From contig JAHEMR010000005.1 in NCBI GenBank assembly GCA_024643545.1, positions 357,675-421,674 of the forward strand: a stretch of DNA of 64,000 nucleotides. The letters are read 5' to 3'. This DNA comes from Crocinitomicaceae bacterium (GTDB lineage: Bacteria > Bacteroidota > Bacteroidia > Flavobacteriales_D > Crocinitomicaceae). Below the pieces are notes generated by a model. That model made no database searches, was not told the origin of the DNA, and saw only the letters and a list, made by a program, of their open reading frames with translations. The translations under genes were made by a program, and so were the position numbers. Shown piece after piece: positions 8,052 to 16,636 of this stretch. Positions within the stretch are counted from its first letter, which is position 1, and each line of letters begins with the position of its first letter.

Positions 8052-9497
8052 ATGGAAAAGCTGCAAAATTTCATCAATGGGACCTATGTTCCACCGAAAA
8101 ATGGACAATACATCGACAACTTTGAACCAGCAACGGGACAAGTTTACGCTTTAATTCCGGATTCGGATGAAGAAGATGTGTTAGATGCAGTAGCTGCCGC
8201 TGAAAAAGCGTTTCCGATTTGGTCCAATATGTCAATTGAAGAGCGTAGTAAAATACTCGTTCGACTTTCAGACGGAATTGAAAAAAACATGGACGAGTTT
8301 GTTCAAGCGGAAAGCCGCGACAACGGAAAACCGGTTTCTTTGGCAGCTCATGTGGACATTCCTCGTGCAGTTTCGAATTTTCATTTCTTTGCTACTGCCA
8401 TCACCCATTTTGCTTCGGAGTCACATCACATGGAGGGTGTTGGAATCAACTTTACGACACGCAAACCCATCGGAATTGTAGGTTGTATTTCCCCTTGGAA
8501 CTTGCCTCTTTATTTGTTTTCTTGGAAAATTGCGCCGGCTTTAGCTGCAGGAAACTGCGTCATTGCCAAGCCGTCTGAAATTACTCCTTATACAGCTTAC
8601 TTATTGGGAAGAATCGCACAAGAAGCAGGAATGCCGGCAGGAGTACTAAACATCTTACATGGAACCGGTCCCAAAGTTGGAGATGCGATTGTGAAACACC
8701 CTAAAATCAAAGCCATTTCCTTTACCGGTGGAACGAAAACAGGAGAGTACATTGCACGTACAGCCGGACCAATGTTCAAGAAATTATCTTTAGAATTAGG
8801 CGGAAAAAATCCAAACATCATTTTTGCAGATTGCAACTTCGACGATATGTTGAGTACCACTATTCGTTCGTCTTTTGCCAATCAAGGTCAAATTTGTTTG
8901 TGCGGATCACGTATTTTCGTCGAAAGACCGATTTACGAGAAATTCAAAGAAGCTTTCGTCGCAAAAGTTTCCCGTTCCAAGGTTTCTTTCCCAAGTGATC
9001 CGGAAGCGAAATTAGGAGCGATTGTTTCTGAATCACATATGGAAAAAATCTTATCGTACATTGCATTGGCGAAAGAAGAAGGCGGAACTGTGTTAACCGG
9101 TGGAAACCGCGTGCATTTGCCTGCTCCGCACGATCAAGGATATTACATTGAACCGACAATCATTGAAGGACTTTCCTACGATTGTCGTACCAACCAAGAG
9201 GAAATTTTTGGTCCAGTAGTGACCATCACACCATTCGATACCGAAGAAGAAGCATTAATGATGGCAAATTCAACGATGTACGGATTGGCGGGAACGATTT
9301 GGACAACAAATTTGAACCGTGCTCACCGAGTAGCGGATCAGCTACAATCAGGAATTGTGTGGGTAAATGCATGGCTTGTGAGAGATTTGAGAACCCCATT
9401 CGGCGGTGTTAAAGCATCGGGTGTGGGTCGCGAAGGAGGATGGGAAGCACTGCGGTTTTTTACAGAAGCAAAAAATATTTTTATCAAATACGAATGA
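8052..9497 (+). CDS. Aldehyde dehydrogenase (hydroxymuconic-semialdehyde dehydrogenase type)
   Basis: NAD(P)-dependent oxidation of an aldehyde to the acid. 481 residues, full length. Visible elements: CISPWNLPLYLFSWKIAPALAAG (cofactor/substrate channel), FTGGTKTGEYIA (NAD loop), LELGGKNPNIIFADC (catalytic Glu) and FANQGQICLCGSRIFV with the nucleophilic Cys near residue 280. The CLCGSR form of the catalytic motif is typical of the ALDH8/2-hydroxymuconic-semialdehyde group. No aromatic-degradation or kynurenine-pathway genes lie nearby, so the physiological substrate is open. The stop overlaps the ATG of the GH16 gene (ATGA). Confidence 0.9.
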   Translation: MEKLQNFINGTYVPPKNGQYIDNFEPATGQVYALIPDSDEEDVLDAVAAAEKAFPIWSNMSIEERSKILVRLSDGIEKNMDEFVQAESRDNGKPVSLAAHVDIPRAVSNFHFFATAITHFASESHHMEGVGINFTTRKPIGIVGCISPWNLPLYLFSWKIAPALAAGNCVIAKPSEITPYTAYLLGRIAQEAGMPAGVLNILHGTGPKVGDAIVKHPKIKAISFTGGTKTGEYIARTAGPMFKKLSLELGGKNPNIIFADCNFDDMLSTTIRSSFANQGQICLCGSRIFVERPIYEKFKEAFVAKVSRSKVSFPSDPEAKLGAIVSESHMEKILSYIALAKEEGGTVLTGGNRVHLPAPHDQGYYIEPTIIEGLSYDCRTNQEEIFGPVVTITPFDTEEEALMMANSTMYGLAGTIWTTNLNRAHRVADQLQSGIVWVNAWLVRDLRTPFGGVKASGVGREGGWEALRFFTEAKNIFIKYE

Positions 9498-10750
9498 AAA
9501 AATTACTGATCATTTTGTTTTTCGCTGGACAACTACATGCGCAGTTGGAGCCGCGAATGTTTCAGATAAAAACAGATGGAATCGTTGCCTGGAATTACTA
9601 TTTTGGAGATGATTTCGAAAATCCAAATGTAGACGAATCCAAATGGCATAAACGTTATCCTTGGGGTGGACTTTTGGCTGATCAAAAGCAATATGCTGCT
9701 CCTGAAATGTTGAGTCAGTCGGGAGGAATACTACACCTAAAAGCAAACGAAAACAAGGGCTTTTATCCAGTAGAAGATTGGATGATCAATCGCGAAGAAG
9801 CAAAAAAACATGGTTTAGAAATCCAAGGAAATACGGTGAAATTAGATTACTTGACTTCTTGTATCTGGAGCAAACAAGCGTTTCGTTACGGTTATTTTGA
9901 AATCCGTGCGAAGGCACCATCCGGACAAGGACTTTGGCCAGCATTTTGGTTGTATGGACAAAATTCGAAAGATGAAATCGATTTCATGGAAATGAAGGGA
10001 GAACGTCCAAATGAAGTGCACATCGATGTACATTGCCCCGATTCATGTGAAAAAGTATCAGCAAAACCATTTGGTTTACCGAAAAATTGGGGTGGTTGGG
10101 TGAAAATGAATCAACAATTGACCGATGAATTTGTCACGTATTCTGGAGTTTGGCTTCCAGGGTCTTTGACGTATTATGTGAATGGTGTCCCTGTTTCTCA
10201 TTATGCAGGTGATTTTGATACGCCGATGAATGTCATAGCAAACTTAGCCGTTGCTCGAGATGGATTTGCGTTCAATCCTGGTCCAAATGCAGAAACGAAG
10301 TTCCCTTCTGACTATCAAGTTGATTACATTCGTGTGTGGAAGTTGGTTTCAGACAACGAGTACAAAACAAATAAGTTCCTTGGTGCAACGAAGACAATTG
10401 CGCCCTTGAAATATCCGGTAGTGAATGCGTCAGCATCAAAAGAGGAAATACGCATCAAGAGGAAAGTCCGCTTTGTATATGACAAGAAACAGTTATCGGA
10501 GGAAAGTGGATTCTTATCCTTCGTTCCAATGTTGACCAATGCCGAACAAGGTTTTGCAGGAACGTATCAAATACTTTATAATGGAATTTCTGCAAGTGAT
10601 GTGAAAATTTCAGTTAAGGATAGCGCTCGAAACATCTTTTATCCTACACCATTTAACGAAGGATTTATCCTAAATCTGCCGAAAAAAGGGGAGTATCAAT
10701 TGATCATTGAATCCGGTAAAAACAGAGCGACGTGTAATTTTACAATTTAA
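9494..10750 (+). CDS. Secreted GH16 glycoside hydrolase
   Basis: Endo-acting beta-glucanase-type enzyme. Residues 1-16 are a signal peptide ending LHAQ. The GH16 active-site motif is KDEIDFMEMKGE with nucleophile Glu-161, Asp-163 and acid/base Glu-166; YGYFEIRAKAPSGQGLWPAFWL precedes it as usual. The sandwich ends near residue 285 (YQVDYIRVWKL), and a ~130-residue C-terminal domain of unknown type follows (ends CNFTI); it lacks the clear T9SS pattern. The start is ATG 9494, overlapping the dehydrogenase stop. Substrate (laminarin, agarose, other) cannot be read from the motif. Confidence 0.88.
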   Translation: MKKLLIILFFAGQLHAQLEPRMFQIKTDGIVAWNYYFGDDFENPNVDESKWHKRYPWGGLLADQKQYAAPEMLSQSGGILHLKANENKGFYPVEDWMINREEAKKHGLEIQGNTVKLDYLTSCIWSKQAFRYGYFEIRAKAPSGQGLWPAFWLYGQNSKDEIDFMEMKGERPNEVHIDVHCPDSCEKVSAKPFGLPKNWGGWVKMNQQLTDEFVTYSGVWLPGSLTYYVNGVPVSHYAGDFDTPMNVIANLAVARDGFAFNPGPNAETKFPSDYQVDYIRVWKLVSDNEYKTNKFLGATKTIAPLKYPVVNASASKEEIRIKRKVRFVYDKKQLSEESGFLSFVPMLTNAEQGFAGTYQILYNGISASDVKISVKDSARNIFYPTPFNEGFILNLPKKGEYQLIIESGKNRATCNFTI

Positions 10751-11768
10751 TACGATCCAAAAATTTACTGTGTTTCGTTTCCTTTTTCGGAAATCGATAT
10801 CCACCCACGAGTTTAACGGTGTAAAAGGTTTGACGGTAGATAAGTTGATTAAATCGAATCGATTTGTTGTCAAAATCAGTGACTAAAAACAGAAAGTATT
10901 TCGGTGTGGTGTAGCCTCCCATCAAGCGGACATCATATCGAGGGGCAAGGCCAAGAAATCCCCTGAAATCTCCGTTTACTTGATAATACTTCGCTTGAAT
11001 GACTGGACCGACACCCGCCCAACCTGCGATTTGCCAGTTCTTGAAACGATTCACATAAGCGTATCCTGGAACAAAGCCTATATCGAAAGCGGAAAGGGTA
11101 CTTGTCCTTGTTTTTGAATTCTGTTCGTCTTGCAATACATCCGGAATGAGTCCACCATTTTTTGTGTCCACTCCGAAGAAATTCATGGTTCCTTTCACGT
11201 ACCAGGTGTGCACTAGATTCGTATAGTAGGAACGTTTTCCAAGTAAAGCGCCCATTTTAAAATCTTTGTGGTGGAAATACCAGGCATTAGCGGAAATATT
11301 TAACGATTGGATTTTCGGTTGAATGGAATTTCGGTGGATGTCATCCAAGTTTGGGTCCCAACGGTTTGCACCTTGAATGGAAAAACCATGAATGTACTTG
11401 AATTCAAAATCATAATACACTTTTTTGAAACTGAAGTCCATGCCTAAATTGTATTGCCTTGAAGTACCATAGTTACTTGCATCGCGGATATTTCCAATGT
11501 TTGGTATGCTAAAACGAATCACAAACCACTTATAATTAAAACCCAAGCGCAAGAAAGGTGCTAGGTTATTTTTAAAGGTGATTTTTTCAATCTCACTCGT
11601 CAAGGGATAATGCAAAGAGAACGGTGCGGAGGTATATCCTGTTTCCGCAGAAATGATTTTCGAATCGCTGAAATCCAAGATGTTTGGACTCGATTGCGCC
11701 TGTAATCCTAACGAAAGGAATAGACAAAGACTACTGATGAATGTCCTCAAGATCCAGGATAAATGCAT
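10740..11768 (-). CDS. Outer-membrane beta-barrel protein, DUF4421-like
   Basis: Function unknown. Residues 1-25 are a signal peptide ending LQAQ. The rest alternates polar and aromatic residues in short strands (YYDFEFKYIHGFSIQG, YDVRLMGGYTTPKYFLFL, FYTVKLVGGYRF), as in a barrel closing at the C-terminus. The repeated FNYKW / GMDFSFKK pattern recalls DUF4421, which I name from memory. The 5' end overlaps the 3' end of the oligopeptidase gene by 38 bases, and the 3' end overlaps the GH16 gene by 11 bases on the opposite strand. Confidence 0.6.
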   Translation of the reverse strand: MHLSWILRTFISSLCLFLSLGLQAQSSPNILDFSDSKIISAETGYTSAPFSLHYPLTSEIEKITFKNNLAPFLRLGFNYKWFVIRFSIPNIGNIRDASNYGTSRQYNLGMDFSFKKVYYDFEFKYIHGFSIQGANRWDPNLDDIHRNSIQPKIQSLNISANAWYFHHKDFKMGALLGKRSYYTNLVHTWYVKGTMNFFGVDTKNGGLIPDVLQDEQNSKTRTSTLSAFDIGFVPGYAYVNRFKNWQIAGWAGVGPVIQAKYYQVNGDFRGFLGLAPRYDVRLMGGYTTPKYFLFLVTDFDNKSIRFNQLIYRQTFYTVKLVGGYRFPKKETKHSKFLDRIKL

Positions 11769-13776
11769 ATACTTTTGCTATTTCTAATCGTTCACTACTT
11801 CTTCCGGATCCACCGCCATGACCGGCATCCATGTTGCATTCAAATACCAAAGGATTTTCATTGGTTCTTAGAGCACGTAACTTCGCCACATACTTCATAG
11901 GTTCCCAATATTGCACCTGCGAATCATGGTAGCCTGTTGTGATGTACATCGCTGGATAATTCATTTTTCGAAGGTTGTCGTACGGAGAATATGCCAACAT
12001 GTACCTGTAAAATTCCAGTTCTTGCGGATTTCCCCATTCTTCCCATTCTCCGGTCGTTAGCGGAATACTGACATCCAACATTGTTGTGACTACATCAACG
12101 AAAGGAACTTGAGATACAATTCCTTTCCATAGGTATGGCGCCATATTGGTTACCGCTCCCATTAAAAGTCCACCAGCGGATCCTCCTTGTGCGTAGATGC
12201 GTTCCGGATGACAGTATTGGAAGCGACCTAAGTGCTCTGCGGCATTGATGAAATCTGTAAATGTGTTGATTTTCTTGGTGAATTTTCCTTCCTCGTACCA
12301 GTGCTCACCCATGTACTTACTCCCGCGAATGTGCGCCATTGCGAAGACAACTCCACGGTTTAACAAACTGATGCGTGTGGCGCTGAAAGTATCTGGCAGT
12401 GTGTATCCATATGAACCATAGCCGTAAAGCAGGCAAGGTGCATTCGCGCGGTCAATTCCTTTTTTGTAAACAAGCGAAACTGGAATTTTTGTTCCGTCGT
12501 TCGCCAATGCCCAAACACGTTCAGATTGATAATCGGAAGCGTTAAAATGGGGATCCAATAAGCGTTTTTGAAACCAAAGCTTTTTATGGCCAGTTTCGAT
12601 GTCGTATTCAAAAACACTCGATGGTGTGGTTAGTGAATTGTAAGTATAAAAAAGGCGTTTTGTTGCGTAGTCATCGTTCACACCTAGGCCCAGGAAATAA
12701 CATTCTTCATCGAAGGAAAGGTAGTTTTCCGACTCCGAAGTTTTGATTTTGAATTTCCGTAAGCCATTTTTTCGCTCTTCGATTAACAGAAAATCTTGGA
12801 ATGCGCTTAATCCCTCAATTAATGTGGATGTATCATGTCCGACAATCTCCGTGCATTTTTCTAGATTCGCAGGAAAGTTATGACTGAATAAGATTTTCTT
12901 ATTCGGTGCTTGGTCGTTGGACAAAATGTAAAAACCGGATTCATGGTGCGCAATTTCGTACAAGTGTCCTTGCTGTCTTGGTAAAAATACCTGCGCTGCT
13001 GTTTCAGGTTGTTCAGCATCCACCAAGGAAACCTCTGAAGTCAAAGAGCTAAAACAATGAATCATCACGTATTTGTCCGTTAAGGATTTACTGATGCTCA
13101 CGTAGTAACGCTCATCATCTTCTTGAAAAACCAATTGATCTTCCGAGGAATGGGTTCCTAGACGGTGTCGAAAAACTTGGTATTCACGAAGTGTTTCCGG
13201 GTCCTTTTTGATGTAAAAAATGGTTTGATGGTCGTTTGCCCATACGATACTACCATCAGTATCTTCGATTAAATCTGCAAGAAACTCATTCGTTTGATTG
13301 TTCCGAAAACGAATTTGGTATTTACGTCTTCCGATGAAATCTTCGCTAATGGCTAAAAACTGATCGTCCATGGATGGACTCCAATCAGCGAGTTCATAGA
13401 ATGAATGTCCGGCTGCGCGTTCATTTTCATCCAAAAAAACGTGTTCTGTTTCACCGGTTAAGCGAACTATTTGTTGGTAGTCTTTCCCTTCGACTTGACG
13501 TACTTGATACGTGATTCCTTGCAAGATAAACGGCGCACTTACATCGTTTGGATCAATGCGCGCTTCAAATTCTTTCACTAGTCCATCAACAAGTCCTTTT
13601 ATGGGTTCAAAATACTGTGAACAGTAGTCATTTTCCGCGTTCAAATTCTTCAATACTTCGGGAGAATCACGTTGATTCATCCAAAAATAGGGATCGATTC
13701 GCGTGTGTCCATGTTCGCTTAACACGTGTGTTTCAGTCGGTGCAATGGGTTCAATAAAAGGAGGTCTTTTGGACAT
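11731..13776 (-). CDS. ptrB: Oligopeptidase B / S9A prolyl-oligopeptidase family
   Basis: Cytoplasmic serine peptidase that cuts short peptides. 681 residues: an N-terminal seven-bladed propeller (about 75-400) opening with DPYFWM, then an alpha/beta-hydrolase domain. The nucleophile is Ser in AQGGSAGGLLMGA, the acid is Asp in TTGYHDSQVQYWEP, and the base is His in DAGHGGGSGR. The Glu-rich segments expected of the basic-residue-specific OpdB type are present in the C-terminal half. No signal peptide. The leader is about 45 bases and contains a 7-bp inverted repeat (13790-13812). Confidence 0.9.
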   Translation of the reverse strand: MSKRPPFIEPIAPTETHVLSEHGHTRIDPYFWMNQRDSPEVLKNLNAENDYCSQYFEPIKGLVDGLVKEFEARIDPNDVSAPFILQGITYQVRQVEGKDYQQIVRLTGETEHVFLDENERAAGHSFYELADWSPSMDDQFLAISEDFIGRRKYQIRFRNNQTNEFLADLIEDTDGSIVWANDHQTIFYIKKDPETLREYQVFRHRLGTHSSEDQLVFQEDDERYYVSISKSLTDKYVMIHCFSSLTSEVSLVDAEQPETAAQVFLPRQQGHLYEIAHHESGFYILSNDQAPNKKILFSHNFPANLEKCTEIVGHDTSTLIEGLSAFQDFLLIEERKNGLRKFKIKTSESENYLSFDEECYFLGLGVNDDYATKRLFYTYNSLTTPSSVFEYDIETGHKKLWFQKRLLDPHFNASDYQSERVWALANDGTKIPVSLVYKKGIDRANAPCLLYGYGSYGYTLPDTFSATRISLLNRGVVFAMAHIRGSKYMGEHWYEEGKFTKKINTFTDFINAAEHLGRFQYCHPERIYAQGGSAGGLLMGAVTNMAPYLWKGIVSQVPFVDVVTTMLDVSIPLTTGEWEEWGNPQELEFYRYMLAYSPYDNLRKMNYPAMYITTGYHDSQVQYWEPMKYVAKLRALRTNENPLVFECNMDAGHGGGSGRSSERLEIAKVYAFILDLEDIHQ

Positions 13777-13828
13777 AAAAAGTGCATTCGAATGACAAAA
13801 AACGCGTCATTCTGTAGATGAGTTTGTA

Positions 13829-13836
13829 CAAATTTA
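13829..13836 (-). promoter_or_regulatory. -7 promoter element of the oligopeptidase B gene
   Basis: The minus strand reads TAAATTTG. Predicted transcription start near 13822 and a leader of about 45 bases. It lies back to back with the methyltransferase promoter. Confidence 0.5.
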
Positions 13837-13859
13837 GTCAATATCTGCCTTTTATATTT

Positions 13860-13867
13860 TACCTTTG
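13860..13867 (+). promoter_or_regulatory. -7 promoter element of the methyltransferase gene
   Basis: TACCTTTG is followed by one base and ATG (13869), or by exactly four bases and GTG (13872). The four-base spacing seen at other genes here favours GTG as the start. Confidence 0.5.
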
Positions 13868-13871
13868 AATG

Positions 13872-14645
13872 GTGAAGAAGTTGTATAAATTATTATTGAA
13901 CCGTTTGCCACGACCATTGCTCATCCGCTTGAGTTATGTTTTTCGTGTTTTTGCACCGACATTGTACCGAGGAAACAAGGTCGAATGCCCGGTATGCGAA
14001 CGTTCCTTTTCGAAGTTTTTATCCTATGGATCAGACGTTGCGCACCGCGATAATGTTTTGTGTCCGTATGACTTAACCCTTGAGCGTCACCGTTTGATGT
14101 GGCTTTACCTACAACAAGAAAGCAATTTCTTTACAGCGGAAACATTATCCGTTCTTCACGTTGCTCCGGAACAATGTTTTATCGACCGTTTTCGTGCGCA
14201 GAAAAATTTGAATTACTTAACGGGGGACTTAGTTTCGCCATTAGCAGATATTCACTTTGACTTGCATCAAATTCCGCTGGAAGACAATCGATTTGACGTA
14301 GTTTTTTGCAATCACGTAATGGAACACGTTGATGATCCGCTTCAATGTATGCGTGAACTTTTTCGTGTAATGAAACCTGGAGGTTGGGCGATTATGCAAG
14401 TACCACAAGATTTTACGCGCGATACTACCTACGAGGATCCAAGCATTACGAGTCCAGCTGAACGCGAAAAACATTTTTGGCAAAAAGACCATGTGCGTTT
14501 GTTCGGGAAGGACTATCCTCAGTGGTTAGAAAAAGCCGGATTCTCCGTAACTGAATTTGATTTGAATAAGCATTTTTCTTCGGAACAAATCGAACGTTTC
14601 CGTTTGATGAAAAACGAAGTGTTGTACATCTTTCACAAAGCATAG
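13872..14645 (+). CDS. Class I SAM-dependent methyltransferase with N-terminal zinc-ribbon-like motif
   Basis: Methyl transfer to an unknown acceptor. Residues ~38-66 contain CPVC and a later single Cys (VLCPYD), a possible zinc site. The SAM domain runs from about 95 to 200: motif I is degenerate (VLHVAPEQ), motif II is FDVVFCNHVMEHVDDP, and motif III is MKPGGWAIMQVPQ. The rest (CNHVMEHV) is typical of methyltransferase type 11. I choose GTG 13872 over ATG 13869 because of promoter spacing; the protein differs by one residue. The next gene begins four bases after the stop, so it may be co-transcribed with the MbnP-like gene. Confidence 0.75.
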   Translation: MKKLYKLLLNRLPRPLLIRLSYVFRVFAPTLYRGNKVECPVCERSFSKFLSYGSDVAHRDNVLCPYDLTLERHRLMWLYLQQESNFFTAETLSVLHVAPEQCFIDRFRAQKNLNYLTGDLVSPLADIHFDLHQIPLEDNRFDVVFCNHVMEHVDDPLQCMRELFRVMKPGGWAIMQVPQDFTRDTTYEDPSITSPAEREKHFWQKDHVRLFGKDYPQWLEKAGFSVTEFDLNKHFSSEQIERFRLMKNEVLYIFHKA

Positions 14646-14648
14646 GAC

Positions 14649-15623
14649 ATGAAAAAATTGGTATTTTTCTTTTTGCTTCCTTTTCTAGGATTCGCACAGA
14701 AGAACATTTTTTTACACATCGACCCTGTATTTAACAACCAAGCATTTATTCCTCAGACGGTGTACATGGGAAATAATGGGCAAAACGTTGCATTGGATTA
14801 TTTGAAATATTATTTGGCGGATGTCACTATTACCCACGATGGTGGACAAGTACTGGATTTGACACAAACTGTATATTTAATGGATGATGCGAGTCACACC
14901 ATATACTTTGGCGCGCACAATGTCACGAACATCGAGCAAATTAATTTTCTTATAGGTGTCCCGAGTCGTTTCAACACACAAGCAGGTTCTTTGGCCCAAG
15001 ACATATCTACTTACAACGCCACAAATGCTTTAAGTTTCCAATCACCATCAATGTATTGGGGTTGGGCTGCAGGATACATGCACATGATTGTTGGAGGAAA
15101 AGCAGATGGCAATAACGATCAAATTCCGGAGGCATATTTCGAATTGCATAACCTTGGTGATCACAACCAACGTTCGGTGAGTTTTCCAAATGTGATACCA
15201 ACCAATTCCAACCCAACACAAATTGATTTATATTTTAATTGCCATGTCGATCATTGGTTAAACGGAATCAATTTAGCGACAGTTGGAGTGCTTCACGATG
15301 AAACGGGTATAAATATTCAGGTGATGCAAAATGTAGAAACCAAAGCAGTTTTCGATCAGCCGGCAACGGCTGGAGTTGCAGTCGTAAATCAAGCGGCTGT
15401 TCAAATTTCCTCACAGCAGGGCGCGATTCAATGTACATGGGTTGGACAGCATACAGAAACAGAGATTGTACTTTTAGATCAGTCTGGACGTCAAATTCGT
15501 AAGCAAACGTTCGGTAATTCCGCTGGGCAATTTAGTTGGATTGGCTTGAATCCAGGATTGTATTTTATTCAATACGCTGATCATCAAGGGAAAGAACAAA
15601 GTCGTCAAGTTCTGGTATTCTGA
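14649..15623 (+). CDS. MbnP-like copper-binding family protein with T9SS C-terminal domain
   Basis: Residues 1-16 are a signal peptide (GFAQ). Residues ~18-245 match the MbnP layout: an N-terminal sandwich, YLKYYLADVTI, FLIGVPSRFN and the diagnostic SMYWGWAAGYMHMIVGG with two Trp residues. The last ~70 residues (TEIVLLDQSGRQIRKQTFG ... LNPGLYFIQY) are a T9SS sorting domain, so the protein is probably sent to the cell surface, unlike proteobacterial MbnP in the periplasm. In methanotrophs MbnP binds copper after its partner MbnH oxidises a Trp. The partner-like gene follows with a one-base overlap (TGATG). Confidence 0.8.
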   Translation: MKKLVFFFLLPFLGFAQKNIFLHIDPVFNNQAFIPQTVYMGNNGQNVALDYLKYYLADVTITHDGGQVLDLTQTVYLMDDASHTIYFGAHNVTNIEQINFLIGVPSRFNTQAGSLAQDISTYNATNALSFQSPSMYWGWAAGYMHMIVGGKADGNNDQIPEAYFELHNLGDHNQRSVSFPNVIPTNSNPTQIDLYFNCHVDHWLNGINLATVGVLHDETGINIQVMQNVETKAVFDQPATAGVAVVNQAAVQISSQQGAIQCTWVGQHTETEIVLLDQSGRQIRKQTFGNSAGQFSWIGLNPGLYFIQYADHQGKEQSRQVLVF

Positions 15624-16609
15624 TGAAAATCATTCGTTTTTCCGGACCTTTTTTACTGCTACTCTTGATGGGACTTTCCCTCACGAAGTGTAAGAGTCCA
15701 CTCGATTTAAATGCTGGAATTGTTGTTCCAACTCCAATTGACAATCCACAATCGGAGGCGAAAATAGCCTTAGGAAAAAAATTGTTTTTTGATACACGAC
15801 TTTCCATCGATGGAACCGTTTCTTGTGCGACCTGTCACAAACCAGGCAGAGCATTCACAGATAACTTAACCGTCAGCGAAGGAATCAAAGGTCAACACAC
15901 CGAACGTAATTCACCCAGTATTTTGAATGCGGCATTTTTGAAAACTGCGATGTTCGATGCGCATTTGGAAACCTTAGAATTGCAAGTCATCGTTCCCATT
16001 CAAGAAAAAACGGAAATGGGTCACAACATGAAGGACTTAATGAAAGTCTTGAGAGCAGATCCTGAATACCAAAAAGCCGCACAGGAAATTTACCACCGAG
16101 ATTTTGATGCTTGGGTATTGACACGAAGTATTTCGGCGTATGAGCGCAGTTTGATTTCCATGAATTCTCGCTTCGATCAATACCAAAAAGGAAACCAACA
16201 TGCGATAAACGCAACGGAAAAAGCGGGATGGAAATTGTTTTCTGAAACCTTGTATTGCACGAAATGTCATCCTGCACCAAATTTCACGACCTATGTCGCG
16301 GAAAACAATGGATTGTATGCATCCTACGAGGGAAAAAGCGATCAGGGGCGATTTCGCATTCACCATGATTCATTAGATATCGGAAAATTCAAAGTGCCAT
16401 CCTTGCGTAATTTACCCTTGACCTATCCATACATGCACGACGGTAGCCTGGAAACAATCGACGCGGTGTTGGATCATTACGTGAAAGGCGGAAACGGACA
16501 TCCATTGCAGAACAAAGCGATTGTTCCGTTTAATTTGACAGCGAAAGAACGCAAACAATTAAAAGCCTTTTTCAATACCCTTGTCGATACCGGTTATTTA
16601 AACCAATAA
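15623..16609 (+). CDS. MbnH-like diheme cytochrome c peroxidase-family lipoprotein
   Basis: Diheme enzyme of the MauG/bacterial peroxidase superfamily. A lipoprotein signal (lipobox LTKC) is followed by two c-type heme sites, SCATCHKPGRAF at about residue 70 and YCTKCHPAPNF at about residue 213. The C-terminal LPLTYPYMHDGSLETIDAVLDHY block is the family signature. Coupling to the MbnP-like gene upstream makes an MbnH-type role (oxidising the partner's tryptophan) more likely than simple peroxide removal. Length 328 agrees with MbnH-like proteins. The Tyr/His distal ligand cannot be assigned with certainty by eye. Confidence 0.82.
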   Translation: MKIIRFSGPFLLLLLMGLSLTKCKSPLDLNAGIVVPTPIDNPQSEAKIALGKKLFFDTRLSIDGTVSCATCHKPGRAFTDNLTVSEGIKGQHTERNSPSILNAAFLKTAMFDAHLETLELQVIVPIQEKTEMGHNMKDLMKVLRADPEYQKAAQEIYHRDFDAWVLTRSISAYERSLISMNSRFDQYQKGNQHAINATEKAGWKLFSETLYCTKCHPAPNFTTYVAENNGLYASYEGKSDQGRFRIHHDSLDIGKFKVPSLRNLPLTYPYMHDGSLETIDAVLDHYVKGGNGHPLQNKAIVPFNLTAKERKQLKAFFNTLVDTGYLNQ

Positions 16610-16624
16610 GTCAAGAATCCTCCT

Positions 16625-16632
16625 TATTTTTG
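16625..16632 (+). promoter_or_regulatory. -7 promoter element of mnmE
   Basis: TATTTTTG is followed by TGGC and the mnmE ATG, the four-base spacing repeated elsewhere in the window. Confidence 0.5.
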
Positions 16633-16636
16633 TGGC

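Noticed and set aside
10740..10750. T9SS sorting domain at the end of the GH16 protein
   Set aside because: The C-terminal region is beta-rich but lacks the usual GVYF/KxxK-type ending, so I left it as an unknown domain.
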